Below, piece by piece: positions 11,011 to 22,889 of a stretch of 64,000 nucleotides of DNA. This stretch comes from Dicyema japonicum (Eukaryota > Dicyemida > Rhombozoa > Dicyemidae), in contig RDEW01000038.1 of NCBI GenBank assembly GCA_011109175.1, positions 69,616-133,615 on the forward strand, in the 5' to 3' direction. The notes under the pieces were generated by a model. That model searched no databases. It was not told the origin of the DNA and saw only the letters and a program-made list of their open reading frames with translations. Positions within the stretch are counted from its first letter, which is position 1. Every line of letters starts with the position of its first letter. The translations under genes and the position numbers were made by a program.

Positions 11011-11860
11011 GGAAATAAGAATAGGCTTTGTCTTTTCATAGATAAAATCATTCCTTTCTTTTTGCACCAACTACTTTTGACTGACTCACACAGTGCCTGA
11101 GTCTTCATTCGGAAATTTAAAATCCAGTACCTTAGCTATCTCAGAGTTGAGTTAGAAAAGATTGAAGATTATCAGTTCCCCCATCTTAGATAACAAACAT
11201 TTGATTATTGGTCATTACTTCAACTAATCCTTCTTGAGTTATCCCAGTTTCGAAACTATTTCGATAACTGACAAATTCCAAGAGAGGTAACCAAGCCTCA
11301 GGATAGCGTCAAATATGCTTTGAAGGGCTTTAAAGAGACAACCTGATCTCTTTTTGAAAAGTTTCATCCTCCCAAGTCCATTTATAGGACTAACTTTTTT
11401 CCTTTGATTAAAACTAGTTGAACTCAAAGAATTTGTTCACCAAACTATCAAGAGTGACACTTATCGTTAAACTTTAAAGTGTAACCTACTTGAGTCATTG
11501 TCAAGTATGGTGGGACAAAAGGAGCGGGAAGAATTTCATATATGTCCGAGTAGTGTTAGATGTCCTCAATCATTTTATTAATTCAAACTGTTCCAAAGAC
11601 TGATTCGTTGCCTATTTGAGACAATCATACTTTCCAAGGTATTCGTTAATGATTAACATATAGGGTTTCCAGACCAATAGCGTCAGAATCAGAATTATGT
11701 CAGTCTCTGACGGAATTTCTTAATAGCGTCTTGATATCCAATTTACTACTAAGACACACAGAATATTCTTCAATCGTAGCCAGACGAGTTTTCTGTGAAA
11801 TTTCGGCCTCAAGAATTGGGACACCCTGTTACATCCCACACTTCATTTTTTTAGTAGAAT
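11011..11860. other. No gene recognised
   Basis: About 850 bp with one 62-codon minus ORF (11239-11427, basic, unrecognised). It may be old LINE sequence, but no motif supports that. Confidence 0.3.
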
Positions 11861-11865
11861 TGATG

Positions 11866-12195
11866 ATTAAAACCTCCAGATAGTTTAGTGGTTATAATGC
11901 CACAGTATAACAATGGTTTTGGGTTCTATCTCCTCCACTGGAAACTTATTCGAAGGTTTCTCTTCGTTTCTTCTTTTCCTTGTCTCGGATTCACTAGAGA
12001 GGCACCATGTGATTCAGTGACGCCCAGTGGCAGGATCATTTACTCTATCCCAGTCCATTGGGGGAGGAAGTTCCCACGACTGCAAAGACTGGATGCTTTC
12101 TCTTATCTCCGTTGGTTCTGTATGGACTTGTATGTATTATTGGATGGTCTATCAGTTTCTGCTATCGTGGGAATTGGATACACAAAAAACGTAAA
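11866..12195 (+). repeat. Complete SINE-P with tRNA-like head
   Basis: The head has a tRNA-like A box (TAGTTTAGTGGTTATAATG) and a B-box-like GGGTTCTATC spaced as in a Pol III promoter. The body carries GTGACGCCCAGTGGCAGGAT, CCATTGGGGGAGGAAG and a terminal GGGAATTGGATACAC matching the reverse complement of the headless copies. It ends 38 bp from the NUDCD1 stop, so it sits just beyond that gene's 3' end. Confidence 0.7.
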
Positions 12196-12232
12196 AAAAA
12201 CAAGTCAAAAAGATATTTTCGCCAATAAAAAA

Positions 12233-13573
12233 TCAAAAAAGATACGCAACAATGGACTTTTTGAATAAAAGGGCGACAAGTTGAGGAAGGGAGATCATGG
12301 CTTCAGCGCACTGTCCAAATTCAAAGTTGGCCACATACAACTCACCATTGCTAGTTATCCGCTGTCCTCTTTTCCTATCAGTGAGGACCATGTTCTCCGC
12401 CAGAGGAGCATCCTTATGGTAAATCATCAGATTTGACGTTGAGTCACAAATAACCCCGAATTTACAGTCACTCGAAATCTGAGTGAACCTCCTGTTAACT
12501 TTGGAGAGTTCAACGTATGAAAAAGCGTCCAACGTATTGACATGTTTCCATGTGGTATCCTCGTTTTCATGTGAGAAAATAACGGCGTCGACGTCATTTT
12601 GGAGACAAATTGATGGAACACGTGGTTTATGTGACTGTGGAGATACAGGATCGCATAATTGGCAGATAAACCTAGAATTTCGGTAAAATAACTGAAATTA
12701 TAAAACTAAACGTACATTATACGCGATTTTCATGGTCTCAATATCAAATCTGAGAATGAAAACCGTGTTCATTGATTCCGAGTCGACATCTTCAACGGGA
12801 ATGTCGTAACTGAACTTAATTTCTTCCCCTTGATCAGTTTCCTCTCCAACTGTATCTTCTAGCTGTTGTAATTCATCTGGGGACTCGAAAAAACGAAAAT
12901 TATCGTCAGAAGAAATTACAATGATCCCAGAATTTTCAGAATTTCCGTCCAAAGCGATAAAATCGGGGACCGACTTGCAAAATATTCTCCGTTTTCTCAT
13001 ACAACTCCATGTATTAGAGTCATTTTTAAACTTTAGTACAATAATTTCAGCACCACGTTCTATATTTTGAAATTCATCAGCATTTCGACACGTGAGGAGA
13101 GCTATTTCAATTTCATCCACACGAGCCACCCCAGAAAGGATCAGAAATTGACTCAATTTGAACTGCTCTTCAATCTCGTAGTTAAAGACAACCTAATTTT
13201 AGCAAAAATGGTACATTCCATTGAACTTTGTCTCCCGATCTGTCTCCAGTCTCCAAAATCAGAATATTGGTCTCGTTCACGTTGAGTGTGGCAAAATTCT
13301 CATCTATGAAAACCAAGGAGGTGTAATTTTCCCTTGAGGATTCCTTTTTTATATGCAAATTAATATCAAAAATTTCACGCAAAAAATCGTCATTTTCATC
13401 AACAGCGACCTAAGAATTGAGTAATTGAATACTTTTATTAGATCAATGGACATGACCAACAGATCCTTTGTTATAAAATAGACCACGTGCTCATTGTAGG
13501 GATCCCACGTCATTGGGCTGAATTTCGAGTACAGTTTTGTACGATATAATGAGTTCTCCGCCATTGTAGACAA
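12233..13573 (-). CDS. NUDCD1: NUDCD1 (NudC domain-containing protein 1) lacking the CS domain
   Basis: Four exons on the minus strand: 13573-13433, 13409-13193, 13167-12716 and 12691-12233, joined across introns of 23, 25 and 24 nt. The joined frame is open for 422 residues. Matches to human NUDCD1: SPMTWDPYNEHVVYFI near the N-terminus (human SWYQDSVYYI), CKSVPDFIALDGN (human GKSVPHYAAIEPDGN), LRFDIETMKIAYN (human CRFDGNTLKTTHVVN), CLQNDVDAVIF (human CLRHDVDALLW) and TWKHVNTLDAFSYVE. Between the second and third blocks the family normally has a p23-like CS domain of about 100 residues. Here only an acidic linker (roughly residues 200-240) is present, and the protein is correspondingly shorter than the human one (about 580). 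The remaining N- and C-terminal parts likely form the beta-propeller-like fold. Reading frame intact. MSTMAEN or MAEN are both possible starts. Confidence 0.85.
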
Positions 13574-13936
13574 ATTGTACGTGATTATCTCTGAAATAAC
13601 ATTGAAGTTCTACCACGTGGTAATTGTTTGACAATTTTCTTTAAGGTTCGATTTTTTAAGCTATAGCCTTGAAAATTTGCATTCAGTAAACTTCTGTTGT
13701 GCCTAAGCTCACTTTTTGGCAGCATATTAAAAGATTTAAAAAAGTTATCTTTATTTAACAAACAATAAAAAAGTTAATATATTTATTAATCAACAACCTT
13801 CCTCGCCTGCCTGTTCGCCAGCCTCCTCAGGCAGGTTCGATTCTGGTTGCTGAAACAACTCCGAGAGCGCATTGTCAAATTGAACCCTCTGCCCATATGG
13901 CATCTCAGGGCTCTGCCTCCTATACTCCCGTGTCTA

Positions 13937-16430
13937 GCTCTCTAGGGTCCGCTTTAACACAGTGGACTGTAGATAGGCTTGGAGCTTCCTATCTACCCCC
14001 AACTGCTTCAGATTACCCTTGTGGTACTTTGTTGCAATTCCTTCCCACGTCATTACTATAGGAATAACGAGGACCTTGCAACCAAGCATCTGCCCCATCT
14101 CGTTTGCAAGAAAGTCATACTTCCTTTATTTCTCCACCTCCACAGTCTGCAAACGGTCTTGAGACGTGATGCCAACTTCTATGATAAGGACTTGGCCAGA
14201 CTCCTTATCGTGTACCACAATGTCCGGTTTATTGTGCTTGACTAGCACCGAGGTACGGATAACACTGTCTACCTTAATTTGGACCCTGGTGTTCTCTACT
14301 ACAGATTGCACCTTATGAGTCCGCAACTTTCTGGTGTGGCGAATACCATACTTATTGCATAGTAGAAGATGAAGACTCCTTACTACCTCGTTGTGCCTCC
14401 ACACATAGTCGTGGCAGAGCATGGATCCACATCGAGTGGCTAAATGATCAACCGACATGCTCCTTGACTTACAGTGGGGACATGTATTTGTTGATCGACC
14501 CCAAAAAATATTGCGGTCTTGCATATACGTGTACAACGCCTCCGATCGAGGTGAGTTGTCACCGTATTTTAGCCATATTGTCGACGACTTAAGGTCGACA
14601 TGTGGGTTGTCCAATGCTCTGAAGAGGACCTTATGAAGGCTTTTTAAGTTGATCTTTTCCATCAAATTATTATATTGTAATTCGATCAACGCCTTCACAT
14701 TTACTAGCCCACCATCATCAACACCATACTTAGCAGACAAAAAAGGTCTGATAGTGCCTAGGTGGGTTGCCCGTGTTTTCTCGGTCGTTATTATGGCGTG
14801 CTTCCTAGCAGACACACTTGACCCAGCTATCAGGGTGTCGTGCATTCGCATTAGGATACGCTCACTTAGTTGGACTACTCCACACAGTCCACGGCCGAAT
14901 TTATCACGGGGTAAATATAGTCTCTCCTTATTGGCTGCCAGCACATGGACATGGTTCTCTCTGAGTACTCCACGGATCATAACATCCATCTCATCATACT
15001 CTTTGGGCTCAAACTCCACAACACCTATGTAGTAGTTTAGCAGCGAGACAGCATACTCATTTAATGCTAGGAACAAATTCCTTGCATTTAGAGACGTCTT
15101 ACACAATAACGCTGCTCTTTTACGGATGCCTTCAGTAATTTGTCGCTTTGTCTCAGGCATTATAAGGGACTTTGGAGATTCGGTAACACCCAGATACTTA
15201 TATCCTTCGTGTTCCTCTAGGACTCTTACTAACTCGCTACATACTTGCGTGTTAGTCGCAGACTTTGAATAATTCAAATCTAGCCTATACTCTCAAAGAA
15301 TTCCCTGGCACAGACCCCCATGGAGTAGAGCTCCTCGGCTGTTCGAGCATACATCTTCAGGTCATCGATAAAAAGAAGGTGATTTGTACTGAAACAGACC
15401 CCTTCACAATGAACTGGTATTTGCTCAAACCGGTCATTGAGGCGGCGACTCAATGGCTCCAAACAGAGAACAAAGAGTAGCGGAGACATGCTATCCCCCT
15501 GAAGGATCCCCCTCTTGAGTTTTACCTCGCCTATCCGGTGCCTATTATAGTTCAGATGAATACTCCACCTATTCATCACAGCCACTACAAAGCTGATGAA
15601 CCACACAGGCATACACAGACTGTGTAGGCACTCGACAAGGTAAGAATGATCAACTGAATCGTAAGCCTTCTTCACATCCACCCACATAGACAAAAGTGAG
15701 TTTCCGTGAGACACAGAAAGGCATTTGTTGATCAAAGCCTGCTCTTTTGCCCCCTGACAATTTCGCACAGTTCCCAACTGATTCTCGGAGAGAATCCCAT
15801 TTGCGTCTACAAAGCTCCTGACCTCATTAGCCACCAATTTGGTCATCAGCTTATACAGGGTTGGCATGCAGGTTATCGGTCGATAATCTGCAGCAGACTG
15901 GGGTTGTCCAGCTTTGGGATCAAATAAGTTGTCCCTGTGCATGCCCAATCAGGAATCGTTTCCGGGTTAGTGATGCTTTTCTGTAATACACGACACATAG
16001 ACTCGTGTAATGAAGTGCATCTTTTGATAAAGAAATTATAAACTTTATCGACCCCGGTCGTTTCCAATCAGGGAGATGTCTCACTACCGCCTCAAATTTC
16101 TTGCGAAAATCGAAAATTCCGCAAGATTCCGCCAAGAAAGGAGCGGCGCTGTACGGGACATTCCACGCATTTCCTCTGCGTGGTTTAGCTTTCCACATAC
16201 TACCCCATGTGGAAAGCATTTCTGCGTCCTGTTGGGAACATACACTATGGCCATTTTCGTGTAGGCGACGGTAAAACAATCTGCGATTAAACTCAAACAG
16301 ATTATTTTCTCTCTTTCTCTTACACCGACTTTCATGCGTATAGAGTTTCCTCTTATACACCATTATTGCCCCCTCTAACTCCACCTTTGCCCTCCTCAAC
16401 TCTTTGAGGTCCCATTTGGGAACACGGAGT
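13937..16430 (-). pseudogene. R4/Dong-type non-LTR retrotransposon (RT plus restriction-like endonuclease)
   Basis: Single-ORF element of the R4 clade, minus strand. In order: basic N-terminal region (MRRAKVELEGAIMVYKRKLY), the linker HLPDWKRPG and VDKVYNFFIK, RT blocks DYRPITCMPTLYKLMT, MWVDVKKAYDSVDH, RGILQGDSMSPLLFVLCLEPL and LLFIDDLKMYA, then KYLGV. The C-terminus has a CPHC...H....C zinc motif and the nuclease core KPDIVV...LIIEVGI. The longest piece (15277-14126) is open for 383 codons. Breaks: a one-base shift at about 15280 (IG|LDLN), a shift near 15930-16060, and a stop at 14126 just after VEVEK. The protein clearly continues beyond it (RKYDFLANEMGQ...KRTLES) to 13937. R4 elements usually insert at specific 28S rDNA or other targets; no 28S flank is visible here. 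Confidence 0.85.
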
Positions 16431-17325
16431 TTACTAATTAAAATAAAAATTATTTAAAGGTAGTACTGGAAGAGTACTTCGTTGAGACTGTGTTACGTTT
16501 CTGTGGAAGCCAACGAGTCACACTTCCTGGGTTACTCATTGCTGATCTCAAGTACTCCAAAAGAAAAATGAAATATGGAGAACATTTGGACGACTTGAGA
16601 GAAGGTGAGATTGATTACTGACGTCATCATCAGTGATTCATCACTCAGGAATTGGATTGTCTAAGGACTCACACGCGGGTAAAAATAAAAGAACAAAATG
16701 TTAAGAACACTTTCGATGTCTTGGATTAATTAACATGACTGTTCTTTACATCTTAAATAATGTGTGACTTTTTCCAAAGCTGAGATGAATAATGGAAACG
16801 TCACTAGTCGTCGGCGGAAGGGTTGAATTATTATTTATTAATAATCCTCATGTTCCTTCTTAAACAATACTCATCCAAATTCTTCCAAATTTTAGATCAG
16901 ATGGGATTCAAACTTACAGAGTGGTGTATAAATTTGTTCAGAAACTTTTTGTATCCAATGTCTCCCAACTCAGCCATTTTGCCCATATACGTGAGAAAAA
17001 AACGAGAGGTTACAGCGATCATGAGAAAATGAAGACATCCAGAGGAAATTGAACTCGAAACTTTCATATTTTTGATACTTTTTAGTTCCTTATCTAGTCG
17101 GGGCTTTTTAGAAGAGACTAATACGAAAGGATAGCCGTCAGCTATTCTTCTGAGAAAATAATTTCTCCAGCTCTATCATCTTTGACATGCTCGACTGATC
17201 TCCAAGCCGACCCTTTTCAGTCCCTTATTGGTCCTGGCCAAATAAAATGAACCTCTCTTTTGTGGTGACTAACCAAGAATTCCAAACCAAATTTTAATAG
17301 GAAACGACGCATAAACACTTAAACG
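16431..17325. other. No intact gene; diverged SINE-T at 16600-16790
   Basis: 16440-16600 has an open plus-strand stretch (EEYFVETVLRFCGSQRV, then GEHLDDLRE) that may be a lone exon of something unidentified. 16600-16790 resembles SINE-T in sense orientation: GACGTCATCATCAGTG, then TGTCTAAGGACTCACAC and TTCTTTACAT. 16823-17032 is an AT-rich ORF without features. Confidence 0.35.
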
Positions 17326-17329
17326 ATAA

Positions 17330-17540
17330 CTCTTATCCTCTTTTTAGTCTTTATTTAGTAACCCAAGATCACGTTAAAAGCAACCTGATTATCACGTGAT
17401 CCTGATGCATTTTAACAGCGACCTCATCTTTGCCTGGTGTAATTCCCTCGTGCCCGCGCATGAACGTACAGGATGACTGACTGATTTTTCAGGGCCACAT
17501 TCCCGTGAGCTGGAGTCTAGTCACGTAGTATTTCGTAGGT
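17330..17540 (-). mobile_element. Jockey-type LINE 3' end (minus orientation)
   Basis: Reverse of the common Jockey tail: TAACCCAAGATCACG, TTATCACGTGATCC and CGCGCATGAACGTACAGGAT, nearly the same as 3715-3960. Only the last ORF codons and tail are present. Confidence 0.7.
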
Positions 17541-17846
17541 TAATAAATAAATCTATTGGGGGATTTAATATTATCAAAATTAAAAATAATTGTGATTTTA
17601 AACAGGAGATCATAAAAAAGATAAGTAAAAAAGGAAATCAAATGACGACAAAAATTGTATAGATTAAATTTCAATGATATAATTTTACATCCAAACGAGA
17701 TTTGATTAAAAATAATTATGATTTTTATATCTGAAATAATTTTTAATTAAATCAATAGTAAATTTTATTTAAATTAAATAATCTTTTTAAAATTTGAATC
17801 ATTGGTGTATGTTTCTGTGTGTTGTGTTGTGCGTTTGTATTTAAAA

Positions 17847-20769
17847 ATGCAAGTCGGCGATTCCAACGAGAAGCGACTTAACTCCAATAAACGGTCAAAC
17901 AGTATACCAACCAATGTTATAAAATATTTCACACAGAAAAAGACAAGTGCCTCTTTTGTAATGCCCGATATTTATTCACCCACAAATATGATTCACATGT
18001 CACTACTAGAAAGAGGCTTAGAGCCATCTACGGAGATCAAAACAATTAAATTCAAAGGAAGAAGCCGAATTTATGTACCATATTCGAAAAGAGACAGTCT
18101 AATTTTCAAAAAACTGCCAAAAAGGCGAAAAAACAAAGCCAAAAGTCATCGAAAACTAAAAAGCTACATTTCCGAGTTACAGAGATTGTATAATTCCCGT
18201 TTCCCTCAAGTTGACTGTGTTGTTTACTTAGTCTTTGGAAGAGATGAAGGACAGGATCGACGCTTTTATTCACAGGCATACTGACTGTCACAAGCATTCA
18301 GAGATAGCAGACGGAATAACAAATTTCGTGCACAATCAAATCATATGCATTGCCAGAGATCTGTCCAAAAAAGTGGAGATTAACCATGAATTCTGTTATG
18401 AGGACTTTTTGGAGGTGGGAAGAAGCATTCAAGTGTTAATCTCAGAGGTATTTGTTGATGTAACTGCAGATTGAGACTAAAACGATTTATCCATCGTGTC
18501 ATCTGCTACATCTCTGCGAATTTGTCCAGTCAGTGATAGTTCGACCAACTCGTCTGTTGGAGTGCATGGTTGGTTCTCTTATGCATTTTAGGAATTTCTG
18601 TCTCATTCACCGGAAGGATGCCAGAAATTCCAGACCAACACAGAAAAGTACATAAGGGAGCACCTCTGTGAGCCAGATGAGTCTTATACAATGCCTTGTA
18701 CTGCTCGCCCTGACCCACGTGAGGAGGACTTTGAAGAGATAAAGACTATAAGTCGTGGGACTTATGGGTTGTACTCTGAGTAATATCACAGTATTGTAAT
18801 CCTGGTAAAACATGTTCACTCTGGACTTTTATTTGCTATGAAGAAGATCAAGAAGAGCATGTTAATCCTGCGCAATCAGGTTGATCAGGTATTCACGGAG
18901 CGTGATATTCTGACTTTTAACGACAACCCATTTGTGGTGAATTTGTTCTGCAGTTTTGAGACTGCGGTAATGATTGTTTTTATTCTCAGAAGCATTTATG
19001 TATTGTCATGCAGTATGTGGAAGGGGGAGACTGCTCTGCTTTACTCACTCAGGTGGGCAAATTCCCGTTTGATTTAAGTCGGTTTTATTTGTCGTTTGAG
19101 TTTAGAATTTATGTAGCTGAGACTGTCCTGGCATTAGAGTACATTCATTCTTATGGAATAGTACACAGGGATATAAAACCTGAAAAGTAGTTGTATTTAT
19201 AATCCTGAGTCTCTTAATCACTTCTAAAGGTCACATAAAACTGACAGACTTTGGTTTATCAAAGATTGGACTGATGAACAGTAATATCTTGTATAATCGT
19301 AGTGGCCACTGGATACTGTGAGACATGCATAACTCAAAAGTGCTGTGAATTCAAGGACAAGCAGGTCTTTGGTACACCAGAATATATTGCTCCAGAAGTA
19401 ATCCTTCGAACTGGATATGGTTGTCTCTATTTGTCATTTTAGGAAAACCTGTTGATTGGTGGGCGCTCGGGATTACTCTGTACGAGTTCCTTACTGGAAT
19501 GGTCCCATATTTTGGGGAGACTACAGAAGAGTTATTTTCGCATGTAGTGAATGGTGGTTGTATCTTTGATTGTCAGATAAATTTGAATGGTCCACTGATA
19601 TGTTATTTCCTATTGTGGTGATTGATCTGGTGACACGACTGCTCAAACGTGATCCAATTGACAGACTGGGCACTGCAGGACCTACCGATGTTTGTTTTGT
19701 ATATATTTCCAGGTTAAAGAACACGAGTTCTTCGATACTCTTGACTGGAGTGCCTTACTGAGACAGAAAGTGAGTTACATTCCGGATTTGAAAAACAATT
19801 TGGACATCAGCTGTTTTGAGAGTAAGTTCTATCCGTAATTATAGGCCGATCTGAAAGGTTTTCTGATAATTCAGAGGGTGAAGAGGTCGTCTCTGACGTT
19901 TTTAGTTCATTCTCTTCTCTCTCCCCTCTTTACATGAATGTTACTCGGGAAGATGTCTCAAATGTATTAGTGTGTTATAATTCAAGGATTCCCCTATAAA
20001 CGAAAGTGTTCACAGGTTGTCGTTGGAAAATATCGGGAAGTTCTCCTCTGTTCTTATTTTTTTATTTTAGTTTGACAGCGAAAAACATAGAGATTCCATT
20101 AAAAGTGTCTCTTCTTTGAGTATTATTTATTTTGCTAATTAAGTGAATGTCATGAATCACAATCATAGGAGCAGTTCGATGGCTTCCACTAATTCCGCAA
20201 AAACCAATCGAAGGTGTTCAAAAGTTAAACGGACTGTTTTGATTCATCGAGGGCAGTGGGGATTTGGATTCAGAATTCTTGCAATTCCTCGTAAGTCTCA
20301 GAATTGCTTAAGCATATTGTAGACGTATTTTGTGTTCGATCATTTTCTAGTCTGTTGATACTCACGGGCCTGCTCACGATGCTAAGCTAACTGTTGGGAG
20401 CGTTATTACGCACATAAACGGGAGAGATATTAGCATGCTATCGCATGTTAATGTCGTTCTCATTATAATGAACAGTGGTCCTTTGGTTCTCTTCTTCGTT
20501 AATTTTAGTTAAAACTGTCTGTTGTCGGGAAAAATCTCACTCAGACAAGATTTTTGTCACTTTCAGGATTTCAAGCATCAAAATCATATAAAAAGCCTAG
20601 CCTTTCTATTCTTCGTCAGAAACTTACTGTCTCTGGATTTGTTTCGACTGTTGATTATTTATGATAATTTTAGGCTCCTAGTGGGGATTCCGCTGTCGAT
20701 AGCCACTCCTGCGAAGTTGACTTACAGTCTCCAACTTCAAGAACATCTAACTATATATTTAAACCATAA
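17847..20769 (+). CDS. MAST: Microtubule-associated serine/threonine (MAST) kinase
   Basis: AGC-group kinase with the MAST order: pre-kinase helical domain, kinase, PDZ. Pre-kinase domain: [39 protein letters not shown]. Kinase: ISRGTYG (Gly loop), FAMKKI (catalytic Lys), [37 protein letters not shown] (HRD), [11 protein letters not shown] (DFG), [11 protein letters not shown] (APE), [28 protein letters not shown] and [12 protein letters not shown]. At least seventeen introns of 22-39 nt, among them 18210-18231, 18448-18469, 18768-18791, 19082-19105, 19281-19302, 19690-19712, 20040-20078, 20486-20508 and 20641-20673. Phases agree across all junctions except at 20291-20324 inside the PDZ, which is one base out. 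A short Ser-rich tail follows the PDZ to the stop at 20767-20769. MAST kinases bind microtubules and PDZ ligands. Start: ATG 17847 chosen; an earlier in-frame ATG is at 17802. Confidence 0.85.
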
Positions 20770-20929
20770 TTTCATGTTTGTATATATTACTTTTATTTAA
20801 TACATCGTTTGAATGCTTGAAAGTGTTGTGAGTTTGGTAAAAAAATTATTTAAAAAAATTAAGGCTAAAAATTCATTTTAGCGTGGCGTTATGTGGTCTA
20901 ACAATTCAAAAGTATTTGGAAAGCCCATG

Positions 20930-21270
20930 GGGCACCTAATGTCCACCGAAAAAAACCTTTAGACTCCATCCTCCGAGGACATTCTCGCCCCCGGGCGATG
21001 AATTTCGAGGAAGATCGAACCTTCCCGGAGGAAATCCTCAACCCATCAAAGAGAAAGGCATTTTACTGATCTTCACATAAACATAAATGGAATTAAAGTG
21101 AAAATCAGGGAACTCCGCTCACTCCTGGCAAGTTAGAAGATTAATGTATCTCTGATTCAAGAGACCAAAATCACTTTTAATAACCCTACCACTACACTCC
21201 CTGGCTATTAAAGTGGACCGTAAAGAGAGAAGAGGTGGAGGTCTGCTCACTCTATTCAAAAAGAACTTGA
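20930..21270 (+). pseudogene. Jockey-type LINE endonuclease fragment
   Basis: HININGIKVKIRELRSLL, then LIQETKITFNNP matches the N-terminal APE endonuclease of Jockey elements (the QETK motif carries the catalytic Glu). Multiple stops. Cut off at about 21270 by a LINE-A copy in the opposite direction. Confidence 0.6.
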
Positions 21271-21359
21271 AATGAGAGATATTTCCTCAAAAATGAGGAA
21301 ACTTGTTGGAGATGATGAGGTTGCCGAAATAATCGGAATCTCGGTCCGGAGAACGAAAG

Positions 21360-22850
21360 GAAGACTAATTATTAAGGCACTTTCACGAAAGACATAATGT
21401 GCAACACTCATAGAAACAATATTTATAGTTAATCTCTTACATCTTCCTATGTCGAATGCTAGTGATCTCAATTTGTCTAGGTCGTCCCCCGTCTTTAGAT
21501 TTTTTCTCACACGATTTAGATCTTTGTTTAAGGCAGTCGGAAGTGTCGATATAGGTCGTCCGCGGAAGGGTTTGTCGCAACTGTCAAAGTAATCTTCCAT
21601 CGCTTTGTTAGCGGGTGCGTCAGGGTTCATTCTTAATACATCCCCAAATAGCCTCCACCGGGCATCTATCACATCCTTGCTGATGTACGAACACATACAC
21701 TTGTTGTAAATACCACTGGTTGATATTGTACGTGGCCACTCTATTCCGAGTAAGCTTCTTAGTTGCCTTCTATGGAATGAATCCAGTTTCAATAGTTCGT
21801 TAAAGGAACTTCCCAGGTCCCAACGTTGTACAGTAGGATCAGTTTCACAAAGGCGTTGTAAAGCCAGCTGATGTCAATTCCAAGTCATTTGGATTTTAGC
21901 CATCCTTTCCTCAGTTTTGCCATTGCCACATTTGCCAGTGTTTTCCTCCTTAGTACATATTCAGCGTCTCCTAGTAGAGAGCCGAGCTTATTAGTACATC
22001 TCCATCTTTCATGACTAATATCGTCTTCTCTTTTGATTTCAGTTTTGTTTACATTTACGATGATAAACCATTTCTCAAGCACCGCAGGTGCATTTTCGAC
22101 TAGGTGTTGGAGTGCGGTCGCGTCTCGTGATACGAAAGCCGCATCCACATGAGATGTCTCTTCTATGTCTCCTATATAGCATTTACGAAGATCGCGGAGT
22201 GCAGATTCAAGGTATATGGGGAATAGTAAATGTGAGAGGGAATCACCCTGGGGTGTCCCAATCGTTGTTTGAAACTGCGGAAGTTACTCCTTCTGTCCTC
22301 ACGATAATCTTGTGTTCGTAAGTTGTAGTCTGATTATCCTAACCGACGATTTATCCAATATTTGCTCAAGCACATTCATCAGTTTCTGTCTGTTTATTGA
22401 GTCAAAAGCTATGGAGAGATCTATTCCCAACACGGTCTTTGCGCTCTTGAATCTTTTGTGCGTTGCACAGCGCCATCTTTGGCTTCATACAATGTCCGCC
22501 GTAGACCTCTTTTCTCGGAACCCACTTTGACTTGCTGGTAGGTATAGATCCGCCACGCCCTTTATCCGACTTAGTGATATGGTTGTCAGCACCTTGCGTA
22601 TCGAGTTCAGAAGTATGATCGGGCAAAGATTTTCTACTGGTCCTTTTGCTTTATTCGGTTTTTGTATGGGTATTAATAATCCATTTCCAAGTCCTAGATC
22701 GGTATTAGTTTCAAAGATATCATTTAAGATTTTTGCAATTGTTTCACTAAGTTTTTTAGCCCATATTTTAAAAGCTCAGGGCTTATGTTGTCTAGCCCAG
22801 CACTCTTGTTAAGGAAGACTGTTATGTAAATATCTATTTCCGCCCCCTGG
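21360..22850 (-). pseudogene. LINE-A, 5'-truncated copy (RT to 3' end)
   Basis: Minus-strand APE-type LINE. From right to left: SAGLDNISPELLKYGL (RT entry), AFDSINRQ-like block near 22400, QGDSLSHLLFPIYL-like near 22240, then ENAPAVLEKWFIIVNVNKTE, KLGSLLGDAEYVLRRK, DSFHRRQLRSLLGIEWP, RWRLFGDVLRMNPDAPA, FRGRPISTLP and LKTGDDLDKLRSLAFD. Its 3' end (21360-21400, reversed) is the LINE-A tail with MATTATG, CACGAAAG and a TTATTA end. Frames broken in several places; the C-terminal 178 codons (21792-21256) are open. Confidence 0.75.
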
Positions 22851-22889
22851 TTCCTGCCCGAATAGCTATGTTATGCCAAACCTATTAAG

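Noticed and set aside
14649-15032. 127-codon plus ORF and other plus ORFs at 13.98-15.9 kb
   Set aside because: Antisense shadows of the R4 element on the minus strand, whose motifs are unambiguous.
19299-19322. Alternative MAST intron GTAGTGG...GTGAG
   Set aside because: It puts a stop before [11 protein letters not shown]; using 19281-19302 instead restores a continuous frame with LMNMATGY matching the family.
20486-20512. MAST stop at TAA 20510-20512 right after the PDZ
   Set aside because: The preceding GTTCTC...TTTTAG is a normal 23-nt intron for this gene and splicing keeps a long open frame to 20769; the shorter end remains possible.
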